A DNA stretch of 64,000 bases from Metabacillus litoralis (GCF_020524045.1 NZ_JAIVKL010000003.1:186001-250000); one strand, 5' to 3'; shown: positions 1 to 10,174, numbered from the stretch's first letter. Notes: a model not told the origin generated them from the letters alone. Numbers and translations: made by a program.

Positions 1-1061
1 AAAATCAACATGGTAAAAATTCGCAGCCAATGGTTGTTAAAGTTCCACCAGGTACAGTCGTTACAGATGAAACAACAGGACACATTATTGCTGACTTAAC
101 TGAACATGGTCAACAAGCGGTCATTGCAAAGGGTGGACGTGGAGGTCGTGGTAATTCAAGATTTGCCACACCTGCCAATCCAGCACCAGAGCTTTCAGAA
201 AATGGAGAACCTGGAATTGAGCGTAATGTTATTTTAGAATTAAAAGTATTAGCAGATGTAGGATTAGTTGGATTTCCAAGCGTTGGAAAATCAACTTTAT
301 TATCAGTAGTATCATCTGCAAAACCGAAAATTGCTGAATATCACTTTACTACACTTGTACCAAATTTAGGTATGGTTGAAACAGAAGATGGCAGAAGTTT
401 TGTTATGGCTGATCTACCTGGTTTAATTGAAGGGGCGCATCAAGGTGTTGGGTTAGGTCACCAATTCCTAAGACATATTGAAAGAACACGTGTGATTGTT
501 CATGTGATTGATATGTCAGGGTTAGAAGGAAGAGACCCATATGAAGATTACCTAACAATTAATGCGGAATTGAAGGAATATAACATGCGCTTAACAGAGC
601 GTCCACAAATTATTGTAGCGAATAAAATGGACATGCCAGACTCTGAAGAAAATTTGGCTGAATTTAAAAAGAAGCTTGATGATGATGTGAAAATTTTCCC
701 AGCATCAGCTGTCACTCGTGAAGGTGTTCGTGAGTTATTATTTGCAGTTGCTGATGCAATTGAAAATACACCTGAATTCCCGTTACATGAGGAAGAAATC
801 ACTGAAAATCGCGTGATTTATGAATTTAAGAAAGAAGAACCAAACTTTGCGATTACACGTGATGATGAAGGTGCATTTGTGCTTTCTGGTGAAAAAATTG
901 AAAAGTTATTTAAAATGACAGACTTCTCACGTGATGAATCAATTAAACGTTTTGCAAGACAGTTAAGAGGCTTAGGTGTTGATGAAGCTCTTCGTGAAAG
1001 AGGAGCAAAAGATGGCGATATTGTCAAACTGCTTGAATATGAATTTGAATTTATTGAGTAG
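1..1061 (+). CDS. obg: GTPase Obg (5' truncated by window)
   Basis: Spo0B-associated GTPase of ribosome assembly and the stress and sporulation response. The reading frame is open from base 3, so the true start lies before the window. About 352 residues are present, against roughly 428 in the family. Visible parts are the end of the glycine-rich Obg fold ([20 protein letters not shown]), the P-loop GFPSVGKST, switch segment [17 protein letters not shown], the guanine-specificity motif NKMD, and the C-terminal OCT domain ending in acidic EYEFEFIE. An intrinsic terminator follows. In B. subtilis it is co-transcribed with spo0B upstream, which would lie just outside this window. Confidence 0.97.
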   Translation, partial: NQHGKNSQPMVVKVPPGTVVTDETTGHIIADLTEHGQQAVIAKGGRGGRGNSRFATPANPAPELSENGEPGIERNVILELKVLADVGLVGFPSVGKSTLLSVVSSAKPKIAEYHFTTLVPNLGMVETEDGRSFVMADLPGLIEGAHQGVGLGHQFLRHIERTRVIVHVIDMSGLEGRDPYEDYLTINAELKEYNMRLTERPQIIVANKMDMPDSEENLAEFKKKLDDDVKIFPASAVTREGVRELLFAVADAIENTPEFPLHEEEITENRVIYEFKKEEPNFAITRDDEGAFVLSGEKIEKLFKMTDFSRDESIKRFARQLRGLGVDEALRERGAKDGDIVKLLEYEFEFIE

Positions 1062-1095
1062 AAAAAAAGTCACATACATTTTAAAATGATTTAAT

Positions 1096-1126
1096 AGGAG
1101 AGCTAACTCATGGCTCTCTTTTTTTT
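1096..1126 (+). terminator. intrinsic terminator after obg
   Basis: Stem GAGAGC/GCTCTC with a 9-base loop followed by a run of ten T, 35 bases after the obg stop. The rest of the gap to pheB shows no gene. Confidence 0.8.
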
Positions 1127-1349
1127 AGCTTTTTCAAGGTCCTATTAAATGTGTTAAAGTAACAAACCATTATAATAATAGGCTATAAGCTTACTGTTGT
1201 TTTACATAGTACGCTCTACTTTTACACATACAGTTAGCAGTTTTTTTACGTCAATCATATACATTTGCACTTTTCTTAAGAAAAAAGGAGAAATTTAGCC
1301 AATATTGTGATAAATTATCTACAGTGAGAAAAAACATGGGAGGGACATC

Positions 1350-1793
1350 ATGAAGGATGATACCTTTTATTTAGTTCGTGAAGATATATTACCTGAAGCA
1401 ATGAAAAAAACACTTGAAGTTAAGAAATTAATTGAGAGAGGGAAAGTTGATTCTGTTGCTGAAGCTGTTCAACGTGTTGATTTAAGCCGAAGTGCTTTTT
1501 ATAAATATCGTGATGCAGTTTTTCCATTTCATACAATGGTAAAGGAAAAGTTAATTACATTATTTTTTCATTTGGAAGATCGAAGTGGAACACTTTCACA
1601 TTTATTATCAGTTGTAGCAAGTGCTGGATGTAATGTATTAACGATTCATCAATCTATTCCAATTCAAGGCAGAGCAAATGTTACACTTTCCCTTAATACG
1701 AATGGCATGACAGAAGATATTAACCGTTTAATGACTAAACTTAGAAGATTAGAGTTCGTTGAGAAAGTTGAAATATTAGGTCAAGGTGCATAA
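1350..1793 (+). CDS. pheB: ACT domain-containing protein PheB
   Basis: A 147-residue protein, the usual length of Bacillus PheB. Residues 1-65 include a helix-turn-helix-like segment ([19 protein letters not shown]). Residues about 70-145 form an ACT ligand-binding domain ([20 protein letters not shown]). It sits 18 bases before pheA, so it is probably an amino-acid-responsive partner or regulator in phenylalanine synthesis. The biochemical role is not established, despite old 'chorismate mutase' labels for this family. A GGGAGGG ribosome-binding site precedes the ATG. Confidence 0.93.
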   Translation: MKDDTFYLVREDILPEAMKKTLEVKKLIERGKVDSVAEAVQRVDLSRSAFYKYRDAVFPFHTMVKEKLITLFFHLEDRSGTLSHLLSVVASAGCNVLTIHQSIPIQGRANVTLSLNTNGMTEDINRLMTKLRRLEFVEKVEILGQGA

Positions 1794-1811
1794 TAAGGAG
1801 TTGAAGGGAAG

Positions 1812-2690
1812 TTGACAGTAAAGGTAGGTTTCTTAGGTCCTAGAGCAACTTTTACCCACTTAGCTGTAAAAGCTTTTTTTGGGGAAGAAATTGAAGAGGT
1901 TGCCTATTCAACAATTCCTCAATGCATTGATGCAGTTGCAGAAGGTAAAATAGACTATGCAGTGGTTCCTACAGAAAATGCATTAGAAGGATCAGTAAAT
2001 TTAACAATAGATTATTTAATTCATGAACAGCCTTTAAATATTGTTGGTGAAATTGTTTCACCCATTGAACAGCATTTAATGGTACATCCTGAAAATATAA
2101 CAACATGGGAAAGCATTAAAAGAGTTTATTCACATTCCCATGCGATTGCTCAATGTCATAAGTTTTTGCATCATACATTTAATGATATTACTTATGATTA
2201 TGCAACATCAACTGGAGCAGCCGCTCAATACGTGAGTAATCATCCTGGTGAAGCAGTTGCAGCCATTGCAAATGAACTTGCAGCAAAAGAATATGGTTTA
2301 GTGATTGTAAAAGAAAATATCCATGATTATCAACACAATCACACGAGATTCGCTATATTACACCCAGCCAAACAGGAGTATAGTAGTCCATTACTTACAC
2401 CAGATAAGGAAAAGTCTACTTTAATGATTACACTGCCTTCAGATGATCAATCTGGAGCACTACATCAGGTGTTATCGGCATTTACGTGGAGAAAGTTAAA
2501 TTTATCAAAAATTGAATCAAGACCTATGAAAACAGGCTTGGGAAATTATTTCTTTATCATTGATATTGATATGAGGATAGATAATGTGTTAATTCCAGGA
2601 GCCATAGCTGAATTAGAGGCATTAGGTTGTGGAGTAAAGTTATTAGGTTCGTATGAAGCTTATTCAATTAAAAAAAGTATAAAAAAGTAG
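1812..2690 (+). CDS. pheA: prephenate dehydratase
   Basis: Converts prephenate to phenylpyruvate, the committed step of phenylalanine synthesis. The 292-residue protein has the periplasmic-binding-like catalytic domain (GPRATFTHLAVKAFF at the N terminus and the catalytic TRF motif in HNHTRFAIL near residue 178). A C-terminal ACT domain carries the phenylalanine-binding ESRP motif (KIESRPMKTGLGNYFFIIDI), so feedback inhibition is expected. The start is TTG, placed by AAGGAG 11 bases upstream and by the conserved TVKVGFLGP N terminus. It forms an operon with pheB and ends at a strong terminator shared with niaR. Confidence 0.97.
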   Translation: MTVKVGFLGPRATFTHLAVKAFFGEEIEEVAYSTIPQCIDAVAEGKIDYAVVPTENALEGSVNLTIDYLIHEQPLNIVGEIVSPIEQHLMVHPENITTWESIKRVYSHSHAIAQCHKFLHHTFNDITYDYATSTGAAAQYVSNHPGEAVAAIANELAAKEYGLVIVKENIHDYQHNHTRFAILHPAKQEYSSPLLTPDKEKSTLMITLPSDDQSGALHQVLSAFTWRKLNLSKIESRPMKTGLGNYFFIIDIDMRIDNVLIPGAIAELEALGCGVKLLGSYEAYSIKKSIKK

Positions 2691-2692
2691 TA

Positions 2693-2733
2693 GATGAAAA
2701 AACAGGTGTTAAGTAAGCACCTGTTTTTTCATC
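2693..2733. terminator. bidirectional terminator between pheA and niaR
   Basis: A 16-bp perfect stem with its own A run on the left and T run on the right (core ACAGGTG/CACCTGT, loop of 9). It lies between convergent pheA and niaR and can stop transcription from both sides. Confidence 0.9.
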
Positions 2734-2758
2734 ATTGATTTCTATAATAGCTAAAACC

Positions 2759-3304
2759 TTAAAAAGCCTCGTTAAATAGAAAGCCAGCTTTTTCAAGCTC
2801 CTCACAGGCAAGATCTAGTTTATCGTCCGAATCTGCTTGTATCGTGTGTAAATGCAAGCCTTCCGTTAATTGAGATAAGTAGGAGGCATTATGCTGACTA
2901 ATTTTTTTTATAAATTCCTTCACATCATTTCGATTTCCTACCATAATCGAAGCTGTTAAGTCTCCATAAACAGGATGCTCGACGATCACATCTTTTACAA
3001 AAACCCCGTGATCAACGAGGATGTTTAATTCATCCTTAGTATGCTCAGGACTATGTTTACATGCAATCATTCGCTCTTTCAGATTGTTTTGATTTTCTTC
3101 ATGAGAGATATATACATAACCTTGACTTGTGGCCATAATAGGGTGATTTTTTGCTTTTAAAAGAGAAATATCCTGTACGATGACTTGTCTACTAACATTG
3201 GCTAAGTTTGCCAACTCCCCACCTGTTGTTGGAGAAGTCGTTTTTGTTAAAAAATTTAAGATAAAATTTCTTCGTTCTTCTCCTAATATTTTATCAGCCT
3301 TCAT
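2759..3304 (-). CDS. niaR: NAD biosynthesis transcriptional repressor NiaR
   Basis: Nicotinate-responsive repressor of NAD synthesis (B. subtilis YrxA). The 181-residue protein has an N-terminal winged helix (GGELANLANVSRQVIVQDIS, residues about 28-47). A C-terminal 3H domain carries conserved histidines in VEHPVYGDL, SQHNASYLSQ and GLHLHTIQ, which bind metal and ligand in this family. It lies immediately downstream of nifS on the same strand with 27 bases between them, so repressor and target probably share a transcript and form a feedback loop. The probable operator is at 4540-4563. Confidence 0.94.
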   Translation of the reverse strand: MKADKILGEERRNFILNFLTKTTSPTTGGELANLANVSRQVIVQDISLLKAKNHPIMATSQGYVYISHEENQNNLKERMIACKHSPEHTKDELNILVDHGVFVKDVIVEHPVYGDLTASIMVGNRNDVKEFIKKISQHNASYLSQLTEGLHLHTIQADSDDKLDLACEELEKAGFLFNEAF

Positions 3305-3331
3305 TCATTTCTTCCTCTTTTCAATAATGGA

Positions 3332-4462
3332 TTAAAAGTTTTTCACAATCGTTGTTAATGTTTGAGTGAAGTTTTCTATATGTTGTTTTGTTGTTTGTTT
3401 ACCTAATGAGATTCTAATATATTGTTTTGCTTGCTGTTCGTCAAATCCAATTGCAGTCAATGGACGTGATGGTGCTTGCATACCTACCTGACAAGCACTT
3501 CCAGTCGAAATGGCATAACCAAATCTGTTGCACTCTAACATTGTGTATTGACCTTCTATTCCTTTAATAACGATAGGTAATATGTTTGGCAGAGATTGAT
3601 CGTTTGTTTCTGTTAATAAAGATATTTTATTTTTATGTGGTGTAAGTAGTTCAATAAAGTGATGTTTTAAGTTTAGAAAATGTTGTGTGTTTTGCTCCAT
3701 ATCTTTGATTATTTCTTTTGCAGCGGTAGCAAATGCTGCTGCACTTGGAACATCTACTGTTCCAGGACGAAATCCTGATTCATGAGTTGTGCCTGGAATA
3801 AATGGCTTCCAGTGTATTGCAGGATTAATGTAAGCTGCACCTATTCCTTTAGGGCCATATATTTTATGACTAGAAATTGATAGTGCATCAATATGAAAAT
3901 GTTCGACATTTATTGGGAGCTTACCAAAGGTTTGTACACAATCACTATGAAAAAGAATTTTTTTATTTTTTAAAAGTAATCCAATTTCTTTCAAGGGCTG
4001 AATGGAACCAATTTCTGAATTTCCATGTTGGATTGATACTAAGCATGTATTGCTTTTTAATTCATTTTCTATTGAATGAATAGAAATATGTCCATTTTCG
4101 TTAGGCTTTAAAAATGTGACTTCATACCCTTCAGTTTGTAGTTTTTGAAAAAAAGTATGAAGAGAAGAGTGCTCTATTTGTGTTGTTATAATGTGGTTCT
4201 TTTTAGGATCTAGTCCTTTTAACAAAGATTTAATGGTGAGAATATTTGCTTCACTACCTCCACCTGTAAAGAACACACCTTTCTCATTACCGCCAAGTAT
4301 ATCTGCGATAATTTTTCTAGAAGCTTGCAGTGTTCTTGCTGCAAGATCTCCTACATCATGTAAGCTACTGCTATTACCATAGGCAGTTTTAGCTACTTTA
4401 ACATATATATCAAGTGCAGAATCACTAATGGGTGTTGTTGCTGCATAATCTAAATAAATCAT
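3332..4462 (-). CDS. nifS: cysteine desulfurase NifS, NAD-synthesis type
   Basis: PLP-dependent desulfurase which, from its divergent pairing with nadBCA, supplies sulfur for the NadA [4Fe-4S] cluster, as shown for the B. subtilis orthologue. Visible are the PLP lysine in SISSHKIYGPKG, the histidine in TTQIEHSSLH and the active cysteine in STGSACQVGMQ. The ATG at 4462 is chosen over an in-frame GTG at 4471: GGTGAGG is correctly spaced for the ATG but touches the GTG, and the family starts MIYLDYAATTP. The protein is 376 residues. It is distinct from the second desulfurase IscS at 46306. Confidence 0.95.
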   Translation of the reverse strand: MIYLDYAATTPISDSALDIYVKVAKTAYGNSSSLHDVGDLAARTLQASRKIIADILGGNEKGVFFTGGGSEANILTIKSLLKGLDPKKNHIITTQIEHSSLHTFFQKLQTEGYEVTFLKPNENGHISIHSIENELKSNTCLVSIQHGNSEIGSIQPLKEIGLLLKNKKILFHSDCVQTFGKLPINVEHFHIDALSISSHKIYGPKGIGAAYINPAIHWKPFIPGTTHESGFRPGTVDVPSAAAFATAAKEIIKDMEQNTQHFLNLKHHFIELLTPHKNKISLLTETNDQSLPNILPIVIKGIEGQYTMLECNRFGYAISTGSACQVGMQAPSRPLTAIGFDEQQAKQYIRISLGKQTTKQHIENFTQTLTTIVKNF

Positions 4463-4513
4463 TACCTTCACCTCACCTTTATCATAATCTTACTGTAAAA
4501 AGAATAAAAACTC

Positions 4514-4563
4514 TTGTCATTATTTTAAATTTATGTAAATATAGGTGTCAAGACAGGTGTAAA
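4514..4563 (+). promoter_or_regulatory. nadB promoter with candidate NiaR operator
   Basis: In the nifS-nadB divergent gap a candidate promoter TTGTCA-N16-TAAATA (4514-4541) runs directly into AGGTGTCAAGACAGGTGT. That site contains the dyad TGTC-AA-GACA at 4546-4555 flanked by two direct GGTGT repeats. Its position over and just after the -10 box suits repression. The identity as a NiaR site is inferred from the adjacent niaR gene and the palindromic GTGTC/GACA character; no binding data are available here. Confidence 0.6.
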
Positions 4564-4580
4564 TTTACAGGAGGGTTGTT

Positions 4581-6137
4581 ATGCCTCAAACAGATGTCCT
4601 TATTATAGGAAGCGGACTTGCAGCCCTTTCTGCTGCATATCATCTTCGCCATAAACAAATTACAATGATTACGAAATCTTCTTGGAAAAAAAGTAATTCA
4701 ATGCTTGCACAAGGTGGAATTGCTGCGGCCATTCATAAGCGAGATTCATGGAAAAATCATTTTGCAGATACATTAGTTGCCGGATGTTATCATAATAACG
4801 AAAAAAATGTTGAATATCTTGTTCAAGATGGTCCTTCTGAAATACTTGACTGGTGTGAACGAGGAATGAGTTTTGATTGTGATAAAAATGGTCAATTTCT
4901 TCTAGGAAAAGAAGGAGCTCATAGTCATCATCGAATTATTCATGCAGGTGGAGATGCTACTGGTAAAGAGCTAACTCAGTTTCTATATCAATCAACAAAA
5001 TCGTCAATTAACATAATTGAAAACGAATTGGTAGTAGACCTTATTATAAAGAATGGGCAATGCTTAGGTGTTTGTACAAAAAATCAGCAAGGTGAAATTG
5101 AATATTATCTAGCCAGTAAAACAATTATAGCTAGCGGTGGTTGTGGTGCTGTCTATGGACATACGTCAAACGCAGATGTTATTACAGGTGATGGTATTGC
5201 AATGGCTTATCGTGCTGGTGCAGAAATTGCTGATATGGAGTTTATCCAATTTCACCCGACAATGCTTCATATAAATGGAAAATGTGTGGGACTTATTTCT
5301 GAAGCTGTTCGAGGAGAAGGCGCTATTTTAATCAACGAGGCAGGAAAGGCTTTTATGAATGATCTTCATCATCAAGGAGATTTAGCTCCAAGAGATGTTG
5401 TTTCAAGAGCCATTTTTGATGAAATGAAAAAAGGACATAAAATATATCTAGATATCTCGATGATTTCGAACTTTTCAACAAGATTTCCAACGATTTCAAC
5501 GCTTTGTCTTCAGCACGGAGTGAGTATAGCAAGTGGGAGAATACCTGTTGCGCCTGGTATGCACTTCTTAATGGGTGGAATTCTTACAAATGATAAAGGA
5601 GAAACATCAATTCCGAATTTATTTGCTGTAGGTGAGGCTGCCTGTACAGGAGTTCATGGAGCGAACAGATTAGCGAGTAATTCCTTATTAGAAGGTCTTG
5701 TTTTTGGTAAACGGATAGCTGAGCATATCTTAACACTACCTTTTACTAATGAAAATTGTTTGACGGCTAACATACAGAATCATAAGTTAATGTCTGGTAA
5801 TGTGGATAAGCTTCCTTCTAAGAAAGACATACAAGAAATCATGACAACCTGTGTTGGAATCCAACGAACGAAAGCTGAACTTGTTTATGCCGTTAAATGG
5901 TTTGAAGATTATAAAAATCAAGTCTCTTTTTGGGACTTTAATGTGAAGGATTTCACAATTGAGCAAATAGAAATTATTAATATGTTAACAATTGGTTGGA
6001 TCATATCTACAGCTGCTTTAAGAAGAACAGAAAGCAGAGGGGGTCATTATCGTTTAGATTTCCCAGAGCGAAATGATATTAGCTGGAGACAAAAACAAGT
6101 CATTTTAACAAAAAGCGAGATGCATGTGGAGGTGTAA
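4581..6137 (+). CDS. nadB: L-aspartate oxidase
   Basis: FAD enzyme oxidising L-aspartate to iminoaspartate, the first step of de novo NAD synthesis. The 518-residue protein starts with the dinucleotide-binding motif IIGSGLAALSAAYHL. It carries the succinate dehydrogenase/fumarate reductase signatures RAGAEIADMEFIQFHPTML and SEAVRGEGAI, the catalytic arginine region DLAPRDVVSRAI, and the FAD-binding GVHGANRLASNSLLEG. CAGGAGGG precedes the ATG. It is first in the nadBCA operon: nadC begins 3 bases after its stop. Confidence 0.97.
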   Translation: MPQTDVLIIGSGLAALSAAYHLRHKQITMITKSSWKKSNSMLAQGGIAAAIHKRDSWKNHFADTLVAGCYHNNEKNVEYLVQDGPSEILDWCERGMSFDCDKNGQFLLGKEGAHSHHRIIHAGGDATGKELTQFLYQSTKSSINIIENELVVDLIIKNGQCLGVCTKNQQGEIEYYLASKTIIASGGCGAVYGHTSNADVITGDGIAMAYRAGAEIADMEFIQFHPTMLHINGKCVGLISEAVRGEGAILINEAGKAFMNDLHHQGDLAPRDVVSRAIFDEMKKGHKIYLDISMISNFSTRFPTISTLCLQHGVSIASGRIPVAPGMHFLMGGILTNDKGETSIPNLFAVGEAACTGVHGANRLASNSLLEGLVFGKRIAEHILTLPFTNENCLTANIQNHKLMSGNVDKLPSKKDIQEIMTTCVGIQRTKAELVYAVKWFEDYKNQVSFWDFNVKDFTIEQIEIINMLTIGWIISTAALRRTESRGGHYRLDFPERNDISWRQKQVILTKSEMHVEV

Positions 6138-6140
6138 CGA

Positions 6141-6971
6141 TTGAATACGATCAAATTAAGAAAAAAATTAGAAGAATTCTTTTTAGAAGATTTAGGTGAA
6201 TTAGATATTTCCAGTTCAACCATCTTTGGAGAAACGACAAGAGGCGAAGCGATAATCGTTGCAAAGGAAGATGGAATCTTCTCGGGAGCTAACATTGTTG
6301 AAGCTGGATATTCTCTTTTTCAATCTGATCTATCAGTTAACCTAAAAAAACATGATGGAGAAAAGTTAAAAAAAGGAGATATCATTGCAGAAATTGAAGG
6401 TCCTGTTGGTGTTATCTTAAGCGGAGAGCGCGTTATTTTAAATTTAATGCAACGGATGAGTGGAATTGCGACTTTAACTAATCATGCGATTAAAGTATTG
6501 AATTCGAATACTACAAGAATATGTGATACGAGAAAAACCTCACCTGGTTTAAGAATGTTTGAGAAATATGCTGTTCGTTGTGGTGGAGGCTTCAATCATC
6601 GATTTGGTTTATATGATGGTGTCATGATTAAGGATAATCATATCGCTTTTGCAGGATCTATTATGAATGCTGTGAAAGAAGTTAGAGAAAAAACAGGTCA
6701 TATGGTAAAAATCGAAGTTGAAATTGAAACAGAAAAACAATTACTAGAAGCAATCGAGGCTAAAGCTGATGTTATTATGTTTGATAACCGATCTCCTGAA
6801 GAAGTAGCAAAGTTTGTTGAACTAACACCTAATCAGATCATTACTGAGGCTTCTGGTGGTATTGGTTTTCATAATTTGGCAGACTACCGAAATACAAATG
6901 TAAATTATATATCTTTAGGAATGCTAACACACTCATATAAATCTTTGGATATTAGTTTGAACGTAAAATAA
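6141..6971 (+). CDS. nadC: quinolinate phosphoribosyltransferase (decarboxylating)
   Basis: Makes nicotinate mononucleotide from quinolinate and PRPP. The 276-residue protein carries the hallmarks [49 protein letters not shown] and the C-terminal barrel strand [13 protein letters not shown]. The start is TTG at 6141, 6 bases after GGAGGTG, which itself lies inside the end of nadB and implies translational coupling. B. subtilis NadC is slightly longer, so the N terminus may be a little short, but no better start is visible. Confidence 0.96.
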   Translation: MNTIKLRKKLEEFFLEDLGELDISSSTIFGETTRGEAIIVAKEDGIFSGANIVEAGYSLFQSDLSVNLKKHDGEKLKKGDIIAEIEGPVGVILSGERVILNLMQRMSGIATLTNHAIKVLNSNTTRICDTRKTSPGLRMFEKYAVRCGGGFNHRFGLYDGVMIKDNHIAFAGSIMNAVKEVREKTGHMVKIEVEIETEKQLLEAIEAKADVIMFDNRSPEEVAKFVELTPNQIITEASGGIGFHNLADYRNTNVNYISLGMLTHSYKSLDISLNVK

Positions 6972-6984
6972 GGGGGTTAACACC

Positions 6985-8094
6985 ATGGAATTATTAGATA
7001 TTCTTGAACATGAGAAAAAAGAAATGATGCCTGAATCTTATAAAACACGAACAACAGAAGAGATGGAAAAAAGAGTTAGAGAAATTAAAGAGAAATTCGG
7101 CTCTAAGTTATATATTCCAGGACATCATTATCAGAAAGATGAAGTTGTTCAGTTCTCAGATGTAACTGGAGATTCACTACAGCTAGCACAAGCGGCTGCT
7201 GAAAATAAGGATGCAGAATATATCGTTTTTTGCGGTGTGCATTTTATGGCAGAAACAGCTGATATGCTAACGACTGAAAATCAAAAGGTGTTATTACCTG
7301 ATATGAGAGCAGGCTGTTCAATGGCTGACATGGCTGATATTGACCAAACAGACCGTGCATGGGAAAAGCTTCAAAACGTATTTGGTGATACGATTCTTCC
7401 TTTAACATATGTGAATTCTACAGCTGCAATTAAAGCTTTTGTTGGCAAAAATGGTGGCGCTACTGTAACCTCTTCAAATGCTAAGAAAATGTTAGAATGG
7501 GCATTTGAACAAAAAGAACGAATTCTATTTTTGCCTGATCAACATTTAGGAAGAAACACAGCATTTGATTTAGGTGTTCCTCTTGATAAAATGGCGATCT
7601 GGAATCCAATTTCTAATGAGTTAGAATATGATGGTAATGTTGAAGACGTTATTGTTATTCTCTGGAAAGGTCATTGTTCTGTACACGAAAATTTCACTGT
7701 GAAAAACATTGAACATATAAGAAAAACAGAGCCTGATATGAATATCCTCGTTCACCCTGAATGCAGTCGTGAAGTTGTAGGTTTATCAGACTATGCTGGA
7801 TCGACAAAATATATTATTGATATGATCGAGGCAGCAGCACCAGGAACGAAATGGGCGATAGGGACAGAAATGAATCTTGTTAATAGAATTATTCAACAAC
7901 ATCCAGATAAGAAGATTGTTTCATTGAATCCATTTATGTGTCCATGTTTAACTATGAATCGAATTGATCTACCCCACTTGTTATGGACATTAGAAGGCAT
8001 AGAAAAAGGAGAAACAGCTAACCAAATTATTGTTCCAGAACAAATCACAAAAGATGCGGTATTGGCATTAGATCGTATGCTAGCACATGTATAA
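6985..8094 (+). CDS. nadA: quinolinate synthase (iron-sulfur)
   Basis: Condenses iminoaspartate with dihydroxyacetone phosphate to quinolinate using an oxygen-sensitive [4Fe-4S] cluster. The 369 residues match the long Bacillus form. Likely cluster cysteines are C111 in RAGCSMADM, the one in [11 protein letters not shown] and one in [11 protein letters not shown]. The motif [15 protein letters not shown] near residue 45 is the conserved substrate region. It is last in the nadBCA operon with AAGGGGG before the ATG. The divergent nifS is its presumed sulfur donor. Confidence 0.97.
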   Translation: MELLDILEHEKKEMMPESYKTRTTEEMEKRVREIKEKFGSKLYIPGHHYQKDEVVQFSDVTGDSLQLAQAAAENKDAEYIVFCGVHFMAETADMLTTENQKVLLPDMRAGCSMADMADIDQTDRAWEKLQNVFGDTILPLTYVNSTAAIKAFVGKNGGATVTSSNAKKMLEWAFEQKERILFLPDQHLGRNTAFDLGVPLDKMAIWNPISNELEYDGNVEDVIVILWKGHCSVHENFTVKNIEHIRKTEPDMNILVHPECSREVVGLSDYAGSTKYIIDMIEAAAPGTKWAIGTEMNLVNRIIQQHPDKKIVSLNPFMCPCLTMNRIDLPHLLWTLEGIEKGETANQIIVPEQITKDAVLALDRMLAHV

Positions 8095-8267
8095 TTTATA
8101 GATAATAGATACAGGAACTGTCTTAGTTAGAGTTAAAAGCTCTACTTTTGAGTAACATATGGAAGTATCTCAATCATATCTTTACACATAAGTAACAGTC
8201 TACCTACATGTGTATAAGTTAAAGGTCATTAGCAAACTTTGCGAAAAAATAAAAGAGCAACATCTAA

Positions 8268-8320
8268 AAGTCTTCGAATCATGCTATTCTCCAATATGCA
8301 TGGTCGGGGCTTTTTTTTTT
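8268..8320 (+). terminator. candidate terminator of the nad operon
   Basis: An imperfect ~15-bp stem (CATGC/GCATG core, then G-U-rich pairs up to GGGGCTT) followed by ten T, about 175 bases after nadA. Bulges make it less certain than the other terminators. The remainder of 8095-8450 shows no gene. Confidence 0.55.
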
Positions 8321-8450
8321 GCCTATCACAGGTGCAAAATGAAGATTTTAAAAAGGAATAGAACATATTCTTTAATAATTTCGATGAACCAAACATAGGT
8401 ATTATTATAGCTATTTGAGAGGTTATCGATTATTTTATCTTGATTTTTAT

Positions 8451-8478
8451 CATATTTAAAGATTTCTTCTCATAACTT
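8451..8478 (+). promoter_or_regulatory. sigma-E-like promoter for safA
   Basis: CATATT, a 14-base spacer and CATAACTT resemble the mother-cell sigma-E pattern (ATATT / CATACANT). The site is 125 bases before the safA start. Sigma-E control of safA is known in B. subtilis; the assignment here is by motif only. Confidence 0.4.
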
Positions 8479-8602
8479 GTTATGAAGATTAATGGCATTA
8501 TGCTTATTGTTCATATTGTGCTAAAAGTTAGTGGTTGTTCATTCAATAACCATTATGATTCATTATCCATCAGATACCTTTTTATGCTTAGGAGGGAAAG
8601 CA

Positions 8603-9922
8603 TTGAAAATTCATATTGTACAAAAAGGCGATACGCTATGGAAAATTGCAAAAAAATATGGAGTAAGTTTTGAAGAAGTAAAAAGCATGAATACACAATT
8701 AAGTAATCCTGATTTAATTATGCCTGGTATGAAGATCAAAGTTCCTTCTGGAAATGTAGCTGTCAAAAAAGAAGCTCCAATTCAAAAGGAAGCACCAATA
8801 AAGAAAGAAATGCCTTTAGCTGAGCACCCTTTTGCTAAAGAAAAACCAAAAGCTGTTGTTGATGTTGAAGACACAGTGCCAAAAGAGCCTATTACAGAAA
8901 AACCGTCAAAGCCTTATATACCGCCTGTACCTAATGCCAAACATCCGGTATATACTGGGCTCGAAGCGAATAATTATTATACGGTGAATATGGCAATGAT
9001 GCCGCAAATGCCGAATCCACAGTTACCACCAAAGCCAGCAAACGTACTACCAGACATAACAAAATTTGATGAAGAAAAGCATGAGGAAAAGAATAATGCA
9101 GAGCCATATTACCTACCACAAGAAGAACAACATAAGGAGGATTTAAAAGATATGGCCAACATGCCGAATGTACCAAACATGCCTAATATGCAGATGCCTG
9201 CATATAATCAACCGGCAATGTATCAACCACAACCACAATATGTCGCTCCACAATACATGGTACCAGTTTCACCAGTATTACCAGGATCAGGACTTTGCCC
9301 ACCATATTATCCAATGCAACAAATGCCTTATGGCCCTGGCCCTGCTATGATGCCAAATCAGCCTTATCCAACAGCGGTTAGTCCAGAAGACTATGATGAT
9401 GATGATGACTATGATTATGAAAATGCTCCAAATCAACATCATATGCCTTATCAACAACAAGTAGCTCCAGCACAATATGGTCCAGGTTATGGATTCCCTG
9501 TTAATCCGTATGCAGGTGTACCAGTATCACCGGTAATGCCAGGAACAGGACTTGGTTATCCAAATCAAGTGATGGGTGCTTACGGAGAAGCTCCAGATGG
9601 CGATTATGGAGATCATGCAAATATGCCACCATATCCTCAAGCAGTGTCACCTGCATATGATCAGGATGATTGTGGCTGTGGAGGACCATCTCCACAATAT
9701 GCAAATCCATCCCAACAAGGCTATCCAATGGCACAGCAATATGGTGGATATCCAATGCAACAAATGCAACAGCCATATATGGCACAACAAGGTTATGCAC
9801 CATATGGATATAATCCTTATGGCTATAATCAAACACCATACCCACCTCTGCAAGGCCAACCTGATCCAGGAGCTCAAATGTTTGGCATGCCAAATTATGA
9901 TCGTGAAGAAGAGGAAGATTAA
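8603..9922 (+). CDS. safA: spore coat morphogenetic protein SafA
   Basis: Mother-cell protein that localises to the cortex-coat interface and organises inner coat assembly. Residues 1-50 are a LysM domain (MKIHIVQKGDTLWKIAKKYG, SNPDLIMPGMKIKVPS). A Lys/Glu/Pro linker follows, then a long Pro/Gln/Met/Tyr-rich tail with two copies of PVSPVxPGxG, an Asp run (YDDDDDYDYE) and a DDCGCGG cysteine patch. The TTG at 8603 follows AGGAGGG and gives the family N terminus; an upstream in-frame ATG at 8531 would add 24 unconserved residues. The product is 439 residues. A sigma-E-like promoter lies upstream and a strong terminator downstream. Confidence 0.93.
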   Translation: MKIHIVQKGDTLWKIAKKYGVSFEEVKSMNTQLSNPDLIMPGMKIKVPSGNVAVKKEAPIQKEAPIKKEMPLAEHPFAKEKPKAVVDVEDTVPKEPITEKPSKPYIPPVPNAKHPVYTGLEANNYYTVNMAMMPQMPNPQLPPKPANVLPDITKFDEEKHEEKNNAEPYYLPQEEQHKEDLKDMANMPNVPNMPNMQMPAYNQPAMYQPQPQYVAPQYMVPVSPVLPGSGLCPPYYPMQQMPYGPGPAMMPNQPYPTAVSPEDYDDDDDYDYENAPNQHHMPYQQQVAPAQYGPGYGFPVNPYAGVPVSPVMPGTGLGYPNQVMGAYGEAPDGDYGDHANMPPYPQAVSPAYDQDDCGCGGPSPQYANPSQQGYPMAQQYGGYPMQQMQQPYMAQQGYAPYGYNPYGYNQTPYPPLQGQPDPGAQMFGMPNYDREEEED

Positions 9923-9934
9923 AAATTCATTCTT

Positions 9935-9972
9935 AAAAAGCAGAAGTGATGTTATATCGCTTCTGCTTTTTT
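9935..9972 (+). terminator. intrinsic terminator after safA
   Basis: Stem AAAAAGCAGAAGTGAT/ATCGCTTCTGCTTTTT with one G-U pair and a short loop, 12 bases after the safA stop. Confidence 0.9.
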
Positions 9973-10174
9973 GTGTACAGAAAAACAAAGGTGAATAATT
10001 TTAGGAATGTTGTTTTCGATCAAATTGAAGAAGGTTTAAAAACCCATTAATGTTTCCTCCATTATTTTATCAAGTTGCCGTAATGTAACAGACTGAACTT
10101 CCTATTAAGCGCACATCATAATTAATGAGCAATTTATGATTGCTTAATTTGAATGGATCTAGGGAGGTTTTGTT

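Noticed and set aside
8210-8398. 62-codon ORF after nadA
   Set aside because: It overlaps the candidate nad terminator hairpin and T run and has no ribosome-binding site.
9287-9998. Several ORFs in other frames of safA
   Set aside because: They are produced by the low-complexity CAA/CCA/ATG-rich codons of safA; the LysM reading frame with ribosome-binding site is the real gene.
10108-10140. Forespore-type promoter before the coxA-like gene (TGAACT-N17-CATAATTA)
   Set aside because: Matches to sigma-G or sigma-F consensus are too weak to report.
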